Source of the DNA: Gnetum montanum
Taxonomy: Eukaryota > Streptophyta > Gnetopsida > Gnetales > Gnetaceae
Length of the DNA: 64,000 bases
Assembly: GCA_015680685.1 (NCBI GenBank)
Contig: MNCI01004078.1
Location: 278,683-342,682 of the forward strand
Reading direction: 5' to 3'
This document shows, piece after piece, positions 1 to 11,014 of the stretch (position 1 is its first letter; each line of letters opens with the position of its first letter). The position numbers were made by a program, and so were the translations under genes. Below the pieces are notes generated by a model. It was not told the origin of the DNA and did not search any database. It saw only the letters and a list, made by a program, of their open reading frames with translations.

Positions 1-310
1 GATAGTCCCTTGTATCATGGTCATCCAAAACGTATTCTGCGAACAGCTCATGCATCCCAATCTGTACCAAGGAACGGAAAAGCATGTTGGGAGCGGCTCG
101 ATCTGGGGGTAACATGATGTTACCTTGCATGTCTCTCCACTGCAGTTGCTCATCTTGTTTGAAAACAAAGGTAAAATCTGGCACATACTCATCGGGATGA
201 GTATATGTGACCTTAGATTGTTGAGGACATGGTTGATCTCGGTTATGCGTATGATGCTGACTTTCTCCTGTATTGTCCTTAGGTGAGTTGATTTCGTGAG
301 AAGAAGCCAT
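1..310 (-). CDS. Gypsy (family B) gag, N-terminal part, runs off window
   Basis: Reading the minus strand from the ATG at 310-308, the frame stays open to the window edge (103 codons). It begins MASSHEINSPKDN and contains HPDEYVPDFTFVFKQDEQLQ followed by WRDMQGNIMLPPDRA. The same block is recognisable but broken in element A (from 16834, plus strand) and in element D (from 37637, minus strand), so I call it the start of a Ty3/gypsy gag polyprotein, which forms the virus-like particle. It lies about 130 bp downstream of the primer-binding site on the same strand, the normal place for gag. Unlike almost every other element here it has no stop codon, which fits a recent insertion. The rest of the element is outside the window. 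Confidence 0.8.
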   Translation of the reverse strand, partial: MASSHEINSPKDNTGESQHHTHNRDQPCPQQSKVTYTHPDEYVPDFTFVFKQDEQLQWRDMQGNIMLPPDRAAPNMLFRSLVQIGMHELFAEYVLDDHDTRDY

Positions 311-437
311 TTCTATTGGTGTGCTAACTTCACCGTTATTTATTGTTCTTGATTAACTGATTAACCCTAAGGTTCGTTTTAAGCTCACAACGATGTGAGT
401 GATATCCCTTATGTTAAATTGGCGAAAAAACACTTAG

Positions 438-455
438 TCCCCGGCAACGGCGCCA
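438..455 (-). other. Primer-binding site, tRNA-Asp type
   Basis: On the minus strand this reads TGGCGCCGTTGCCGGGGA, directly after the LTR end CTCATCA and one extra T. It is the perfect complement of the 3' end of plant tRNA-Asp(GTC) plus CCA (established for Athila-type plant gypsy elements). It fixes the element's orientation and the inner LTR border. Confidence 0.85.
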
Positions 456-456
456 A

Positions 457-1497
457 TGATGAGTGGCGAGGTACCCCTACACTCCACCATACGAATACGA
501 GCGTACACGCGCGATCCGGTCGAACTCCGCAGACTAAATGCCTTAACGCCACAAGAAACACTTGGGGTTAATCGTTCGTTGTCTTCCCAGGCTTGCTTGT
601 ATGTGTCACGGTGTATGGTTAAGCAAGTCTGAGGTATGTGATTTTTTTGGTATTTTCGGCTTATCTTCTATGCTACCAGGAGGAAGGGTTGAGAAAACTA
701 AACTAACTCTAACTAAGATCTAAGTCTAAATTAACTAGCGTCAGCATCCGTTCCCACTTGCCGGACACACCCTGAACTATGCAACTGCAGCTTACCAAAC
801 GCTAATCGTTACTGGGATCGCCACACGTAACGCAAGTGCTCGAAGTGGTCGTACTGAGGCACCTATTTAGCCTACGTGTGATAAGCAGCCGATTCCTTAG
901 CCAGCCGTACACACCCGTGGGTGCTCGTAACTAAGTCGTACTTATCACACGTTCTAGCCTAGCAATGAGCAGCCGATTCCTCAACTAGCCGTACACATTG
1001 GACCCTGGAGTTACCAAGCGCAGAATCCTGGAATACGCTACTGGGTTACCAAGCAGCCAATGCTCGTAATTGAGTCGTACTCATGCATTGCGTCAAGCAA
1101 CCGATTCCTTGACTAGCCGTACACGTCCGTAGACGCTCGTAATCAAGTCGTACTTGAACGCACTAGGAAAGCAGTAAATGAAAGCAATAAATGAAACCAC
1201 GTGCTGCAAGTTTTATCCAAACAAGTTCGTCTTTATTACCGTACACAACTTGGGTTCAGGTTACAAGCTGCTTGAATAAAGAGTCGTTCACTCTAGGACT
1301 CCTACTGCGGGCACATGGGGAAAAATTCTAACTCTGGAGTGATCAATCTGCCAGAGCTTCGCTACACTAGCCAAGATTGGGAAATAAAGGGAGTGCCGCC
1401 TCTTATTTATAGATATGGCGGCGGGACGCGATATCGTGTACACGATATCGTAGGAGAAGACGCGATATCGCGGCCTAGTGCAAGTCGCGTCTCATCA
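457..1497 (-). repeat. 5' LTR of gypsy family B
   Basis: A 1041-bp LTR in reverse orientation. It starts TGATGAGACGCG (at 1497) and ends ACTCATCA (at 457), next to the tRNA-Asp primer site. A TATAAATAAGAGG promoter motif reads on the minus strand near 1410-1398. Upstream of it, at 1425-1475, is a cluster of GATATC-centred palindromes. The R/U5 part holds a degenerate repeat (881-1165). The same LTR family recurs as a solo LTR at 38451-39305. The element appears to have inserted into the RTE LINE that begins immediately after 1497. Confidence 0.85.
881..1165 (-). repeat. Degenerate internal repeat array in family-B LTR
   Basis: On the plus strand a unit of the form AGCAGCCGATTCCT, then AGCCGTACAC, then GCTCGTAA and AGTCGTACT, recurs three times (starting near 883, 967 and 1094) with spacers of differing length. 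The solo LTR of the same family (38451-39305) has only one equivalent segment, so the array grew within this copy or sub-family. Confidence 0.6.
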
Positions 1498-2250
1498 CTA
1501 CTAAAATAAAGAAGCGGAGACAAGCTTTAGAATCAAAAGGCTAAAAAATTAGCAAAAGTAAGGTAGGATATATGGAATGTAATTTTAATAACAACATAAA
1601 CACTGGTGAAATAGAAATTATAATTCAAGGGGGAAAATCCCTCACTATAAATAGTTTTACTACCTAGGATCACTCCTCCTATTAGATGATGAAATTGATA
1701 AAGATATCACAAATAGAATTAAGGCAAGATGGTCAAAATGGAAATAAGCTAGTGATATTATATGTGATAAAATAATACTAATAAAATTAAAGGTAAAATT
1801 TTACAAGATAGCAATTAGGCCTACTATCTTATATGGTGCTGAATGTTAGGTAGTATAAAAGAGGGATGAAAAACAAATTAGTATGGTAGAAATATAAATG
1901 CTTTGATGAATGTTACATGTTACTAGAATAGATAAACTACATAATACAAAAATTAGAGTAAGACTTGGAGTGACTACTATTTCATATAAGCTACAAGAAT
2001 GACAACTTAGATGGTTTCAACATGTGCAAAGAAGATTAAACAATAAGCCTCTAAATAAAGGTTGCTACATTACTTTCTAGAAAAGCCATAAAAAGGAAGA
2101 CTAAAGAAGACATAGGAAAAATGATTAAATATGATTTAAAGAAACTATAAATAAACAAGGATCTAGCTTTTCATAGAGAAGAATGGGGGAAAAAAAAGTA
2201 CTTATGTTGCTGACCTCATTTTGTTGAGACAAGGCTAAGATGATGATGAT
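1498..2250 (+). mobile_element. RTE-type LINE, 3' part, decayed
   Basis: The plus strand encodes, with several stops and frameshifts, the C-terminal part of a plant RTE (BovB-like) reverse transcriptase protein: RRQALESKG, GYMECNFNNN, SFTYLGS, then EIDKDITNRIKARWSKW, FYKIAIRPTILYGAEC, RIDKLHNTKIR and QLRWFQHVQRR. It ends with GAGACAAGGCTAAG and an ATGATGATGAT tail, the usual RTE 3' end. The upstream part is cut off by the family-B gypsy LTR ending at 1497. The same family occurs on the minus strand at 45171-45769 and 52177-52680. Confidence 0.85.
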
Positions 2251-3734
2251 ATTTCTACAATTTGGATTTGAATCATTGTTTCTACCATTATGTCAATGTT
2301 TCATCATGAATCTTGTTATGTATTAACCTAATTTTGATTTTATTTACTTCCAGTGAGTTTTTGGATCATTTAGTTAGGATTTTCAATTTGTTTTAGAATT
2401 TTCATATCTAATTCCTCCTTTGACAACTGGTGTATAGAACAAAAAATTTTCTATGATAGTGGTGTGGATCCTAAGGCACTTTTTGATAGTTGTATGATTG
2501 TTGTAACTTTTTTCATGACCTACATTAGGGATTGCAACATAAGTCACAATGCTTTGTATGAACTATATAAAAATGATAACATGGAGAATAGTGAATAAAA
2601 TGATCATTTCAACCATTAGGATTTAGCATAATGAGTTTTAATGTTGGAAACATACTTCTAAACTATTAGTTTGGAGAAAGAAGATGAAGGATTCACAACC
2701 AAAATCCACTAGGATTTAAATCTACCATTTGAAAAGTTATTAGTCCAACATTCCTCAATTTGGATCCATGTTTGGTATAGATGATCATTCATGGTAAGTA
2801 TCTCAGGTAGGTTATATTTTTCTACCACCTGGGTTTGGTATATTTGAATATATTTTTTGTTGTTTGGTTGGATGGAGAAAATGAAGGAAATGTCCAATTA
2901 ATTTGAAAAAAAAACTTAAGTGGCATGTTGTTTGACCTTGGTATCAAATTTAAAAAATATTTAATAAGTTCTACAAGCACATTTTATTTGGTTTTGAAAA
3001 TATTATTATGTAAAATAAGTGATAGCTTTCATAAATTTGGGGTTGGATGGTGGTAGAATTTGATTTGGATATTTTGACCATATAATTAATATTTTTTTAT
3101 TTAATGTTTTTTTGATTGGTTATTTAACACTAACGTTTTAGATACAACAATTCCTATGCATGGCTATCTAGTTACCTAGTCCTTCATTCGAAAACTCTTA
3201 AGGGAGTATTTGTAATTCATTTTTCCTACTTAGTTATTTATATTGACTTTTTCCTTTATTTTTTCCTCTTAAGTGAAATAGATACTTTTGATATGAAGTA
3301 GTTGGAGAAGAAAATGCTTAGATTAACATCTAAACATTTTTAGGGTTTTTTTAAGTTTGATTTTTGGTATAATTTTTAAACTATAATGTTGAGCAAGTAT
3401 ACTTATATTTTATAATGTTGTTTGGTTGATATGTGTGGACTTTATACTTCCTTACCTTCAATATTTGATATTAATGTAGAATTGGATAATGTAAATTATT
3501 TTTAAAATGTTAATAGTCCACTACCTTGATTTACTTTGGTATATTATTTTATTCTTTTCACTATGGCATTAGCATTAGTTATGATTGATTTTGGCTAGAA
3601 CATTAAGGATAATATATTATTGTTTCCTAGCCAGTAGGTTAGGTTTTGTACATAAGGGACTATTGGAATTGTAGTATTTATTTAATTCATTCTTTAATTT
3701 TTATGGCCCTAATGAATCATGTTGATCACTACAT
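2251..3734. other. AT-rich stretch without recognisable gene
   Basis: Very AT-rich sequence with only short random open frames. I see no transposon motif, splice-bounded exon or RNA gene. It may be worn-out repeat sequence. Confidence 0.5.
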
Positions 3735-4529
3735 TGATGGGCATGCATCGACACAACCACATTGATGCATGGAAAGATGCATTGACATAGTATCATGTTA
3801 AGCTTATATAAATGCATATACCCACCACATTTATGGCATGTTATGTCATTAGTTTAGGCAAACTCTTGTAGTTTTCTTTAACTAGAGTTAGAATATTTTC
3901 TAACTGCCTATAGTAGGAACTCAAGCAATTGTACATATCTTTATTTGAGCACCCTGTACGTGAACAAATTGATGTGACCAACAATGAAGATGAGATTCTT
4001 GATATTCCTTGTAGCACTTGGACTAGATTAATATTTCTTTCATGCACTTTTTTATCACTGCAATTTACATTCTTTCTTTAATTAATTAATGCCTTCAATA
4101 ATGAACACATAAGTACAACCATTTTGAGCATACTGTTTAATACTTGGTAATCCCATTAATGGTAATTTGGTATGCCTAGCAATTAACACTTGGTAACCCT
4201 GTAGCATTGATATGAGTTTAGGATGTGTATGGCAAGTGGGCCTAGATACTTATGTTAGGCCAATTAGCTTAAGAATTGTTAGATAGTTAAATAGTTAAAT
4301 TACCAACCATTTATTTCTTCCTCTATGATTAGAATAAAAATACATAAAAATACAAAATATAAAAAAATATCATATACAAATGGGAGCTAAGAAGATAACC
4401 ATCACATCTCTCTAAGTCCATCTTTTTCTATAGGCACACTTAGGAACGAAGTCCATGAAATTTGATCAGATTGCTAGTGCACACTTGTGATTTGTATGGT
4501 TGGATATAGGGACTACTCGTCGCTCATCA
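3735..4529 (+). repeat. LTR of an old gypsy element (E) with primer site
   Basis: The right end reads GGGACTACTCGTCGCTCATCA. It is followed at 4531-4548 by TAGCACCATTGCTGGGGA, a mutated tRNA-Asp primer-binding site, so this is a plus-strand 5' LTR. It shares with element A the blocks near 3900 (TATTTTCTAACTGCCTATAG), 3950 and 4140-4210 (AACACTTGGTAACCC, TTTAGGATGTGTATGGCAAG). A TATATAAATGC motif lies near 3806. The left border (TGATGGGC at 3735) is inferred from the TGATGA start of related LTRs. Only about 100-150 bp of internal sequence follows before another element begins. Confidence 0.65.
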
Positions 4530-4734
4530 TTAGCACCATTGCTGGGGATTTAGTGTAGCTAAGTGTGCTAAGTAGGAAAGATAGTGAATTATACAAAAAT
4601 ATTGTAAAGACTGTTAAATGACAAATCATTATATGTTCAACAAGGATTTATTCACCACCTCCATTTAACCATTAGATTATTGATGATATGCATTGGAAAA
4701 ATTTATTTTTGTCCCTATAATTTTCCAAAGAATC

Positions 4735-5030
4735 CTCCAAAACTAACTAGTGAAGTTGAATTTTCTATCATTAACAATAATCAAAGGAACTCCATGCAAC
4801 TTCATAACATGCTAAAAAAATAAATTTGTCACATGAGAAGCATCACTCACCTTTTTTCATGGAAAAAATATGCCATCTTGAAGAACTTATCCACAATGAC
4901 AAAAATTGCATCATTCCCACTTTTGGTTTTTGGAATATCACTCACCAAATCCATAGACACACTTTCCCATGGACCCTTGAAAATTGACAAAGGCATATAA
5001 TATCCATTCACTCCTTTACCTCCTTTAAAC
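4735..5030 (-). pseudogene. Integrase core fragment of element F
   Basis: Minus-strand frames give PWESVSMDLVSDIPKTKSG, NDAIFVIVDKFFKMAYF and, after a break, HVMKLHGVPLIIVN. This matches the Ty3/gypsy integrase core, where the D of SMDL is the first catalytic aspartate. Stops and frame changes split it, so it cannot make a working enzyme. It follows the RNase H region on the same strand, as expected for gypsy pol. Confidence 0.75.
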
Positions 5031-5138
5031 TTCTAAGAAGGAAAATACTCCTTCAAAAATTTTGAAACTTCAGTTTTCATACCAAGCCAAAAATGGTGCC
5101 TACCACAAGTTCTAATGTTTTCTCCTTACTCATGTGAC

Positions 5139-6531
5139 CTACCATGCTACTACAATGCTTTTCAAATAAAATATTTTTCCTAAATCATAATTAGGAACAC
5201 ATACCTTTCCATTTTTAAATAACAGCTCATCTTGAATATGATATTTCCTCCATTGGTCTATCCTACTCAACAATGGCTCTTTAAGACTCCACCAAACCCA
5301 TCCAAAATTACCATCATGCTCATATAAATAAGCAAAATTACCTATAGCTTCCACATGAGGTATGCTGAAATTCATCACATGCACCTTAGACAATGCATCA
5401 ACCACCACATTGGCTTTTCCACTTTTATGTTTCAATACAAAATTAAACTCTTGCAACTATGCAACCCACTTCATGTGCTTTGTGCTCAACATTTTTTGGG
5501 AATTTAGAAATTGTAGTGCTTTGTGATCTGTCATCAAAGTGAACTCCTTGGGCAACAAGTAATGCCTCCAATGCTTAATTGCTTGAAGAATAGCATACAA
5601 CTCATTCTCATATACATTATAATTTTTTCCTTGACTCATTCAATTTTTTAGAAAAGAAAGCAATAGTTCTACCTTGATGTAAAAGTACCCCACAATGGCA
5701 AGTTCACTTGCATTCACCTCTACCTTTAAGAAGTTGTAAAACTAAAGAATTGAAACCACTAGTTCATTGGTAATTTTTTCTTTAAACAAGTCAAAGCTCC
5801 CTTGGGTTTCACTATCCCACTTGAATTTTTTATTTTTCTTCAACAAAGAAAACATAGGCTAAGAAATATTACTAAATTTTTTATGAATCATCTATAAAAA
5901 CCTAGTATATCAAGGAATGATCTTACCACCCCAACATTCTTAGGAGTTGGCCAATTTCTAATAGCTTTTACCTTGGTAGCTTCCATCTAAATTTGATTTT
6001 TAGAAACCACATGCCCTAACTATGTGATTTCCCTCTTGAAGAAATGAATTTTCTTCATATTGATCACTAACTGTGCCTCTTCCAATTTAAGATGCAACAT
6101 CTACAAGTGATCCAAATGCTCCTTTTCATTACATCTATATACCAAAATATCATCAAAAAAGATAATACAACATTTACCAATCAAGTTCTTCAATACATCA
6201 TGCATGAACCTCATGAATGTATTAGGTCCATTTGGAAGCCCAAATGGCATCACCATCCATTTAAACAATGCATATGGTGTTTTGAAAGTTGTCTTCCATT
6301 CATCACTAGACCTAAATCTAATTGGATGGTAACTACTTTTCAAATAAATTTTACTAAAATTCTCCATATTAGTAAGGGTATCAAAATATCATTTATCCTT
6401 GGAATAAGAAACCTATATCTCACTATCATCTTGTTCACTACCTTGGAATCAATGCACTTCCTTTTCTCATCATTCTTCTTATTAGGTAGTAGAACTGTTA
6501 AAACTATATAAGGTAAAATGGATTCTTTCAT
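5139..6531 (-). pseudogene. Reverse transcriptase and RNase H of element F
   Basis: Three open segments cover the pol core. At 6367-6101: TTFKTPYALFKWMVMPFGL, then CCIIFFDDILVY, the catalytic aspartate pair of reverse transcriptase. At 5639-5457: NYNVYENELYAILQAIKHWR and MTDHKALQFL, typical gypsy RNase H. At 5456-5139: the EFNFVLKHKSGKANVVVDAL linker, corresponding to the common YKPGKANVVADALSR block, where the first alanine is now V. The segments are separated by stops, so the gene is dead. Confidence 0.85.
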
Positions 6532-7399
6532 GAAGCCATTTACAAGTAATTTCTTTACTTTCCTTTGTAATTCTAACCACTAATTCAATGTCATCTAGTA
6601 AGATCTTTCATTTGGAAGGGAAACATCAAAAATAAAATCAATTTGATGCTATACATTCTTCATGGATGGCAACCCATCCAATTCCTTCTTAAATAGCTTG
6701 AAAAAGTTTTTCTTCAAGCCTAGCACACCTATTGGATGTTCAACCTACACATCATCATGATTAGAAGCAACTGTCGATACCATAATAAATCCAAAACTTA
6801 TTTCATCATGTTTCTTAATGTATTCCCTCTCTCCTAGAAGTGTTCAGAAAGCATTAAGTAAGCTCTATTGCCTCACTTGTTTAGTTGGCATGAATATCAA
6901 CTCATGGATTCCATCAAATCTAGCTATACTCCATACATTTCTTACTACATCAAACTAAGAACCATTGTCAAAATTCCAATGTTTACTAAGAATCACATCA
7001 ACAAAATCTATTGGAAGTACATCACAGTTCACAATATCATTAAAACTTCATTTCAATGTGCATTATTCCCTCACCTCTTGAGAGATATCTCTAGACAACT
7101 AATGCACCTTATAGGATCTAGGATTAGGATTAGTTACCAAACCCAATCTAGCAACTATCCTAGAAGAAATAATATTTTTTATGGCTTCTCCATTAATCAA
7201 AATATGAATCTATTTCCTAATAAGTAAATATCTAGCTCTAATCCAAAACAAAAATTTTCTATTAGGATTATCTCCTCTATTCACATTTCCCATGAATGCA
7301 CAAGAATTTAATTGAAAAATTTCCTCAATCTTGGAAGCATTAGAAATACCTCTCTAAAGAAATTGGCTTGCTATCTCTTCCACCTCCATGGTTTGTACA

Positions 7400-8562
7400 T
7401 CCTTGCCCTTAGCTACCTTGTGAAGTAGACATTCATAATTCTGATGTTTCCATTCTTCACATTTGAAGCATTGAATCTTGGATGAGTTACTACCTTGACC
7501 TTTACCTCCCTTACCTTGATCCTTCTTGGCTTTTCCTTCTCATCATCCTCCTCTATCTTCTTATTATGGCTATCATCCTTGTCTTAAAATTTGGACTTGG
7601 ATTCTTTGTTTGATTTTGATCCATTGTCCTTCCCCTTGGAAGTTTGTTTACTCCTATTTTTGAATTAGCTTAGTTTCTTGTTTTCCTTGACCACCAAATC
7701 ATAAGCCTTATCAAGAGTTTGTGGCTCATAAAAATACAACTCTTTTTGGTACATCATTTTACTATCTCCTACAAAGATTGAATCCTATTCATATTTCTCC
7801 CAGTTCACTTTAGCTTAATGGAATAGATAATAAGATTTAATGTAGAATTCTTTGACATCTTTTTCACTTTACCTTAGGAATTTCAACTTCACCATGGTCT
7901 CTTGCCTCTAATGAGACTATTGAAATTTCCTTCTCAACCTTTATTTTATTAGATTCCAATCTCCGATGAGTTGATCATTTTGTCTTTCATAAGCCTAGAA
8001 CTTCTTTTCCCACTGTGTAAAAGAATATCTTCTAATTTGGATTCAACAATAAGGACCATTAAGTGATTTGGTACCTCTTCATCCTCAAAGTACTTATCAA
8101 GTACCTTCAGCTAACTTGAAAAATCATTGGTGCCATCTACACCATTAATGGTCTTCAACTCAACATATGGCATTCCTGCCATATTTTTGAATGCTCTAGT
8201 AAGCCTTGCATCATCTTCCTCATCTAGCTTGCTAGGAGAAGAAGTCATTACCATATTGAAGCCCTCAAAATTCTCATCTTAGGAATAGGAATTTCTTTCA
8301 TTAAAATAATTAGCTAGTGGGTTTCTACACTCCCATAGCTAGATTATCCTTCCTCATCATTTGTTCTATCTTCACTAGGCTATAAAACTTCTTCATCTAA
8401 ACATGAATGCTCATCACCTTCATGTGTTCAAATATGGCTAGGACTAGCATTCCTATCCACCTTTGCAATGATTTCCTACAACAAAGAAACCATTAGTTGA
8501 AAGGCAAACTTCATATATTCCATCTCTCTAGTCAAGGCCCAAACCTATTTCTTCTTAGGCAT
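7400..8562 (-). pseudogene. Gag of element F with CCHC zinc knuckle
   Basis: The minus strand starts MPKKK at 8562 and continues, with stops, into VWALTREMEYMKFAFQL. Near 7490-7430 is KIQCFKCEEWKHQNYECL, a CX2CX4HX4C nucleic-acid-binding knuckle of gag. Lysine/serine-rich sequence lies between. The start lies just inside the primer-binding site. Confidence 0.7.
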
Positions 8563-8628
8563 CATCTAAACTTAACAAAATCCTCAACCAAGTACAAGTA
8601 AAAATCAACCAAAAGCTTTGAAACCAAT

Positions 8629-9674
8629 TTAAGCTAGAGTAGATTCACTCTACAATTAATTCACCTTCCAAACACTAAATACAAATATTATGAAAACATA
8701 ATTAATTTTCTAGAAAACGAAAAAACTAGATCTCTTCAATTATTTCAACAAGATTACAACTAGGTTTTCAAACCAAGCACAACCTTTCTCATATTCAAAC
8801 GATAATGCAAAGCATGAGGCTCCACAACCACACCATGGTTGTTCTCAATAAAAGATGCAACCAAGAGAGAATCTTTCCCATAACATAAGACATAAGAGAT
8901 ACTAGGTCAACACTTATGTAATTGACCAAGAGCTACAACACACTCATGCACTCTTTAGATATGCTATCTTGACATCTCATGACATCTTACACACATCTCT
9001 CTATGATACAAGCACAAAACACAATCCATATTTATTAACCAAGCATGAAAAAAATCCTAAGAAACCTTCCCCAAGGTCAACTTGTAGATCCCATGTTGCT
9101 TCCATCCTTTTCAACCCTCTCCCAGTTATTTCACAAATTGTAATGGGTAATTCTAGAAGTTTCCTTGGCCATACGGATCATCTTTGGCCTTTTTAAAACA
9201 TCTTATTATCAAATTGGCAATGCTAGAGAGATGTCTCCTATGGGCTTGAGACATCTCCTTTGCAACTAAAATGTCTCAGCCCAACCTAAAACATCTCAGC
9301 AACTTGTGAGATGTCTCACACTAAATTAGAATGTCTCATCCAAAACTAGGACATCTCACTCAAGGTGTTTAAAAGTTTCCTAAGACATCTTCCTTGAACC
9401 TAGGACATCTCTTACAAGCACTCAAATTTTGGCCAAGACATATTTTTTCCTTTAAGACATCTCTCCTATGAGCTCAAATCTCAAGCAAGATGACTCCATA
9501 ACCTTGAAGATGTCTCCATAGAGTCCAAAACCTACAAAATACACATGTAGAAAAGAGAACAAGGGGATTAGAAGAGGTGTCCCTCCATCAAAGTTAAATG
9601 TTATGCTAGAAATTAACATTGTAAATTTTTTCCAATACTTGATAATTATCATCTTGGTATTTTTTGTCATGTCA
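8629..9674 (-). repeat. 5' LTR of element F with GACATCTC repeats
   Basis: The inner border is set by a primer-like sequence TGGTTTCAAAGC (8626-8615, minus), close to the tRNA-iMet complement TGGTATCAGAGC. The outer border (TGACATGACAAAAA on the minus strand) is inferred. Between 9220 and 9470 the octamer GACATCTC or its complement GAGATGTC, and near-variants, occurs about ten times in both orientations. Confidence 0.6.
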
Positions 9675-9904
9675 ACAAGGAATAAGTTATAGAATTACAT
9701 AAATAATGCAATTCTATAAAGCTTCAATAAATCTATTAATGAAAACTATTTTTAGACTTCTATGTCCACTTTCAATATAATACTAGTAAGCTTGATGAGT
9801 ATGATGATGTAACTCATGATTTTTTATAATATATAATAAAATGTTTACTTACATCCACTAAAATGTTCTTGGATCTCCTTGGATATGTTCATATCATTTG
9901 TAGC

Positions 9905-10755
9905 AAAATATAGTAAGCTTGATAAGTAGGATAGTATAGTTCATGCTAATAAGAAGCATGTCCAACACCTAATCATATGATTTATAAGCATCATAGTAGA
10001 TTATATCATTATTTATGAATGGAATAGCATAATATGTAGTATAGTTAAATGATCACAAGTTACTATCTTTCTACCTACTCTAATAGTGTCTATGTTCTTA
10101 TAATATAGTCTAAATGAGATGCATGATTACTAATGTCATTAGACCCATGGCAATTCTAGGTGAAAACATAAAAATTAATTAATTATATAATTAGCAACAA
10201 TATAAATAAATTCTAAACTAGACTATGACGATGAGTGTACATTCTCCAACTTGTCATCATGTCCTAGATCTGCATATCCATTACTGGAATTGCAAAATAT
10301 TATATAACTACGTGAACCAAGTAATAGGGTTACTAGGGTTACCAAGCAAATACATGTTTACACTTGAGATTCAATCATGCTCATTGAACCAATTTATTGA
10401 CGTATAATTAAAGCATAAATATTAATCTAAATTGCATAAGAAAAAAAATAATAGATAAAAGTAAAATTATATTAAGTCAAAGTGGAACAATGAAAGGGAA
10501 CCAATCTTGATCTTATTTCCACCTATGAAATGTATCTAAGTATATTATACTCAAATAAGATGTTATACAGCTAACTCAAATTCATGTTGTGGGCACTTGT
10601 TAACTATTTATTACTTTACGCAAACAAAATATAATAGCCTAACTATACTAATGGTCAAAAGGAATAATAAATGTCGTAGGTGTCCTATATTGTGACTTCA
10701 CATCATAGGATGTGTTATCATAGCCATTGATGATTACAACTTTATTATTTATTAT
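9905..10755 (-). repeat. Lone LTR related to the LTR of element D
   Basis: This sequence runs parallel to the D LTR (37773-39679): TTAAATGATCACA, ATTACTAATGT, AACTTGTCAT, CACTTGAGATTCAATCA, GGGAACCAATCTTGATCTT, CAGCTAACTCAAATTCATG and ACAACTTTATT occur in the same order and orientation. No internal gypsy sequence adjoins either end, so I read it as a solo or orphan LTR. The borders are approximate and no target duplication was found. Confidence 0.55.
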
Positions 10756-11014
10756 ACCTCTACAATTGACTAAAAAGTTATCCTTGAATCATATAAAAAT
10801 AGAGCAGAGTTTGTTGCAAATTTTATAAGAGTGACATCGATTCATTGACTAATTGACATAATTTGACTAATACATTATAAAATTTATTTAAGTGGATGCA
10901 TTATAAAAAAATAATAGATAACTTGACAAACATCAAAACTTTATAAAGAATCTTTAAAAATATATCAATGACAAGTCTTCATGTTATCCCTAGTAATGGC
11001 AATTTTGATCAAAT

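Larger units (their letters stand above)
4700..9674 (-). mobile_element. Decayed chromovirus-like Ty3/gypsy element (F)
   Basis: Read on the minus strand, the order is LTR (9674-8629), tRNA-iMet-type primer site (8626-8615), gag with zinc knuckle, reverse transcriptase, RNase H and integrase. The order RT-RH-IN is that of Ty3/gypsy. The iMet primer site and the FFDDILVY catalytic box fit the chromovirus branch rather than the tRNA-Asp families elsewhere in this window. Every domain has stops or frameshifts. The 3' LTR was not found; the element probably ends near 4700, close to the remnant of element E. Confidence 0.75.
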
